64,000 nt of DNA from Rhizoctonia solani (lineage: Eukaryota; Basidiomycota; Agaricomycetes; Cantharellales; Ceratobasidiaceae). A program made the translations under genes and the position numbers. Of the stretch, positions 60,142 through 64,000 are shown piece by piece (the stretch's first letter is position 1; each line of letters begins with the position of its first letter). The stretch is taken from positions 186,001-250,000 of the forward strand of contig NC_057380.1 of the NCBI RefSeq assembly GCF_016906535.1. The letters run 5' to 3'. Below the pieces are notes generated by a model. It was not told the origin of the DNA. It was given only the letters and a program-made list of their open reading frames with translations, and made no database searches.

Positions 60142-61444
60142 ATGACTACCCGCTACTGGGACGAAGACACCTCTGGGGAGGTTCACCTCGTTCATTCTTC
60201 TCAAGCTGGCGATCGTTCTCGCTCTTCTGGCTATGATTCCGACTCATCCGACGGCTCCAATAACTCGATGACCACTATTGGTTCCGATGAAGCAGGAGGT
60301 AAGCATCCAGGCTGATGATATAAGGGCTATAGACTTACCAAATCACAGATTACTTCCGTGAAATTCATGGTCGTCGTTTCCCCGTCGCGGACAATCTTCC
60401 TCTGGCTCTCCCCGTGGACAATGAGGAGCTCCTTCGCTTCGACCTTCGCCATGCAAGTATTAAACTGCTCATGGGCGGAAACCAATGGACTCCCATCGTA
60501 GAGGCACTCGCCCCCGTTCGTGGTCGTCGGAGACGGGTACTTGACATATGCACCAGGTCTGGGACATGGTAAGTATCGATCCAAATCTCCAGTATTCAGT
60601 TTGACATCATGGTCTCCTTGTTTCCCAGGGTCAAAGAGCTTGCGTCTGAGCGACCTGATGTGGACTTTGTGAGCGTGGATATCGCACCAGTTGCTCCGCA
60701 CACTCCGAGCGCGAACATAGAGTTTGAAGTGTACAACGTTTTGGAAGGAATCCATGCCCAGGATGCAAGTTTCGACCTGGTGTATTGTAGTTCTACTATG
60801 ACGACGGTGAGAACTTGCACTCTTTTTTCTCTTGATCGATCATTCTATGCTTTATATGGGTATATAGTAGTTTTCACCTGCTTGCTTTACCACTTCCATG
60901 CTCGGTTGATTGTTCTATATTTCTTACTTACTTTCCTGATTTGCAGTTCCGAGACTATCGAGCCTTTCTTCCAGAAATACGCCGTGTCCTTCGCCCAGGG
61001 GGGCTATTCCTTTTCTGTGAGACCGAACTCGAAGTTTACGATGCATCCGATCCGCAACTTGTTCGACCAGCCAACAATGCTCCCGGGCTAACGCGTTTCG
61101 CCAGGCTCGCCCGTCGTGAACTGGAACGTCAGGGCGTTTCCGCTCGTGCGCCTACTCAAATGTCCGCGTGGCTCGACGCAAATAGTGGATTTCATCCACC
61201 GACGCACGAAATGAGAGCGATACCCAACGGAGCCTGGCATCCGCACGCTCTCATGCATGACGTTGGCTTGATGGCCGCGCGAGTTTGGAAAGCAACGACA
61301 TTTAGTCTCCGCCCGATGCTACTCTCTTTCGGAACCTCGCTCCAAGATTGCGAAGCTCTTACTCAAGCGGTGCTGCGGGACCTTCAAAACCCTGACATTC
61401 AGACAATCACCAAATTTCACATGGTGTGGGCACGCCGCAACTAA
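60142..61444 (+). CDS. SAM-dependent methyltransferase
   Basis: Four exons (60142-60298, 60349-60568, 60629-60806, 60947-61444) join in phase and give 350 aa. The N-terminus is acidic and Ser-rich (about residues 1-52). The Rossmann-fold methyltransferase then shows motif I as VLDICTRSGTW (about 116-126), an acidic residue after the second strand (FVSVDIAP), the motif IV-like FDLVYCSST, and LRPGGLFLFCETEL. The class is the LaeA/Methyltransf_23-25 type found widely in fungi, with unknown substrate. Motif I carries CTRSG where GTGSG is typical, so the glycine loop is unusual. The last intron (60807-60946) is long for this window. Confidence 0.88.
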
Positions 61445-62640
61445 TAATTGACCAACCAATTTAGAATGAATGAATTTAAGTTGAATATGAATATAGAGTA
61501 GAATAGAAGTGCTTGATTCCGTTGATTTCTTGTTCGTTTCTTCTTTTTTTCGTTTATGATTATATTCGTTTGCTCACTTCGGACCTTTGCCCGCTGGACT
61601 CCCGGATAGATGCGCATGTATATAGTCGCTCTTTATTGATCTAATTCCTATTGGGAAGTTCAATGGCCCGCTGGGACAAACTTCGGGTGTAAGCCAGGCC
61701 ACCTGACGAAGCTCCAAAACTCCGAGGCGTTGGCAGTCGATCGTTTCAGACAAATATCAGATCGCAAATCCCCAACGAGGTTTCAGCGAACTTTGTCTCG
61801 GTGAACTTAGATCATAATCTATTCATTACTTCAAGGGCCACTAATTGCTGGATATTAGACTACCGCCGGTTTACTGTACCACGGTATGACACGTGAATTT
61901 CCAACCTGGCGACAGATGCTGCGCCACAGCGGGCGTAAGTTGTCTTTCGGCGAGGCAAACTTCATTTCTGAAGCGAGGTGAAGCAATTTTAAAGTGCTAA
62001 ACCTGATGGCGATCTCGGTTAAAGCGGAAGGCCAAGCGTCTCCTTCTTTGGAATAATTGTAAACTATTTGCGCCACGAGCGCGATCGTTTTGCATCGCAA
62101 TGTATTCATGCTAAATGTCACATCGGATGGTACGATTTTCTATAGAAGTCCGGCGTATGTATTCCACTCCGCACGACTTGAATTAAAAACCCACACCAAG
62201 GACCCAGATCCCAGCAATACACAGACGCTGATTCTGGTTAAACTCAGATAAGAGCAGCAGAGCTCGTGTCCTAATACATGTTAGCCGATGGAATGCGTCA
62301 ACTGATCGTATACACACAGGTTGACCAATATAAACATGTGAAGTCAACATTAGGGTATTGGCACATATTTCTAGGCACTCAGATATGATTCTACCTATTA
62401 ATAGGGCATCCGGTCTCCGAAGGAGTTTCACTTTCAATTAATCACCTCGAGGGAAGGGGAGATTGGCTGATTGTGTCAAGTCACGGTGCCTTTGCTACAC
62501 CTTGTCATGATCTGCTTAGTGCTCGGTTAAGGAAAAGGCAATCAGTTATCCACCAGTTTGCCGGCACTTTCGAAAGAACAGATACAGGCGTCGGAAACCA
62601 TAGAACTAAAATAGGCGAGCTGACAGTACAGCACAAAAGA
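61445..62640. other. Intergenic region
   Basis: Nothing that I can support other than the adjacent tRNA. Confidence 0.4.
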
Positions 62641-62758
62641 AGCCCCACGCGGGGCTCGAACCCGCAGCCTTGAGATCACGTGACCGAATTCTACGCGATG
62701 ATGTTTTACTGCCGAGGCTTGTAAAAGTCTCACGCTCTACCGATTGAGCTAGCAGGGC
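62641..62758 (-). tRNA. tRNA-Lys(UUU) with a 45-nt intron
   Basis: Read on the minus strand: 7-bp acceptor stem (GCCCTGC with GTGGGGC, two wobble pairs), TA linker, D arm GCTC..GAGC, anticodon stem TGAGA/TCTCA with loop CTTTTAA, T arm GCGGG TTCGAGC CCCGC, and discriminator T at 62641. The anticodon TTT is at 62725-62723. The intron follows position 37 (from 62721, about 45 nt), the usual site. Removing it leaves a normal 73-nt tRNA. The intron contains the palindrome TCACGTGA. Confidence 0.9.
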
Positions 62759-63338
62759 TGATTGTTCACCTGCTTTGTTAATATTGCGCGAATACGCTAC
62801 AAAATGAGGAAAAAATATATTCCGCCAGTGGATGATGGTTTTAGTGTGATCACCTGGTTACCATAGAAAGAGGAAGAAGAGGGACTATGGGAGAAGCTGG
62901 GGCCCTCTCAGCAATAGTTTCCCTCTATGGTCATTCACTCGGCAGTCGCCAGGAGATATGTGCGAGGATTGATCAGATATGGCTTGATAAATTATCCATA
63001 ATGCAGCCTCTATTTAGATACCCAGGTGTACTAATCAGAAACCCTGGAGCTGCATGAATCAAATAAGCAAACCTAATTTGGACTAATCAGGTCCACAGAT
63101 CCAGAGAGCCGGAATGTGTGTTCCCAAAGTCTCGCAAGCTGCTCCTCACTTCTCGCGTCCTCAAAAGACATACCGAAAGATTCCAGTGACATAACTTAGG
63201 TTAACTCGGTCATTGAATCAATAATAGCATCACATTAGAAGTTCGGATAGCCCAGTCTAGTCGCAAAACACCAATCAAAAGTAAAGTTGCCAATTTATCG
63301 AATCCGGAAGCCCGTGATGGATGTCGAAGGCTGATCCT
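62759..63338. other. Intergenic region
   Basis: No gene that I can support. Confidence 0.4.
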
Positions 63339-63957
63339 TTAAACGCCCACGGGACGCACGACGTCCGGGTAAGTCTCGCGAATCATCTGTTTTGAGCCAA
63401 ACGGAGATTGATCAGTATATACCGTGTGTAACATGCTAGTAAATCTAACCTCGAAAAGTCCAGGAGATCGCTCGGCTAGAATATGAGGATCTTCTCCGAG
63501 CCCGACAAAGCTGCGACCAGAATTTGAGTTTAATTGTAGATCTTAATCAACTGACCCACTTACATCGTAGAAACACCGGCTTCGATAGCTGATGCCAATG
63601 TAAGGGCTGCGGTCCACAAGTTAGTCATGATCCGTAGTGAGAAAAAGGGTGTGAGCTTACAGCATTGCAAACCAATGACAAATGCAAACAATAAGACCGG
63701 GGCAGTATATTGCCCATCGGCGTTATATCCCGGGTTGGTAAGTCTCAGATAGACATAGGCGAAAAGACTGCAAAGAAGTCCAACCAGGTACGCGCCCCAC
63801 GTCATGGCTAAAAAAGGATCAGGTTGTGATGGCCAATCGAATTCTAATTACCTACCGATCCCTGTGAGGGAGTCATTGATCAGCGCATCAATACCACGAT
63901 CCTTGAACAGGCGCCAAGTGTCTTTGGCAGCTGGGATGTACGGTTTGCCATAGAGTG
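63339..63957 (-). CDS. PNS1: Pns1/choline-transporter-like (CTL) protein, C-terminal part
   Basis: The 3' end of a minus-strand gene whose 5' part lies beyond 64000. Exons in the window are 63957-63856, 63807-63661, 63606-63564, 63510-63450 and 63386-63339, all in phase, with stop at 63341-63339. The protein reads GKPYIPAAKDTWRLFKDRG, NDSLTGIAMTWGAYLVGLL (membrane segment), APVLLFAFVIGLQC (membrane segment), ASAIEAGVSTIFVGLGEDP, AERSPGLFE, and a short tail MIRETYPDVV. This matches the conserved end of fungal Pns1/CTL membrane proteins (SLC44 family), multi-pass proteins of the plasma membrane whose transport substrate in fungi is not settled. Confidence 0.9.
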
Positions 63958-64000
63958 CTAGTAATACGAGTCAGTGAGTTGGAGCGCGTGGGTAAAGGCT

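Overview
This window is nuclear DNA of a filamentous basidiomycete. The evidence is many genes broken by 45-65 nt GT-AG introns, tandem families of secreted hydrolases and P450s, a Lys-N type M35 protease, a fungal CTL/Pns1 transporter and an intron-containing tRNA-Lys. The gene families and gene style fit an Agaricomycete such as Rhizoctonia/Ceratobasidiaceae; this assignment is an inference from family content, not from a database match.

Layout. 1-5.3 kb: one hypothetical multi-exon gene (about 2.6-4.0 kb). 5.3-11.8 kb: an apparently intact non-LTR (LINE) retrotransposon with gag-like ORF1, an EN-RT-RNaseH ORF2, a poly(A) tail and a 14-bp target-site duplication. 12.3-12.8 kb: a small three-exon gene that looks like a beta-trefoil inhibitor or lectin. 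13.2-13.8 kb: a 5'-truncated relative of the same LINE on the minus strand, also with a perfect 14-bp TSD. 14.0-14.7 kb: two inverted-repeat structures. 15.7-28.9 kb: three type-B carboxylesterase/lipase copies (one dead, two intact with the same 13-exon structure), with a 559-aa hypothetical gene between copies 1 and 2. 29.7-42.4 kb: five related BTB/POZ genes on the minus strand (one with a premature stop, one with a shifted donor site). Among and around them lie an M35 metalloendopeptidase, a small hypothetical gene and a small secreted cysteine-containing protein. 43.0-52.0 kb: three tandem cytochrome P450 genes with the same 13-exon pattern; the third carries a nonsense codon and a lost splice acceptor. 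53.0-54.7 kb: a second M35 copy with a frameshift. 55.0-63.3 kb: more ordinary genome, with an unrecognised multi-exon gene, a proteasome-assembly chaperone 2 (PAC2/PSMG2) gene hidden in six short exons, a SAM-dependent methyltransferase and a tRNA-Lys(UUU). 63.3-64.0 kb: the 3' end of a Pns1/CTL choline-transporter-like gene that runs off the window.

Most of the window is an accessory region shaped by duplication and decay: secreted esterases and proteases plus P450s (nutrition, detoxification or host interaction), a lineage-expanded BTB family and active retrotransposition. The most unusual signal is that both LINE copies, in opposite orientations, are flanked by TSDs containing CACGTGA. 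The palindrome TCACGTGA is also clearly over-represented in the window and occurs inside the tRNA intron, which suggests a target-site preference of this LINE for an abundant host motif.
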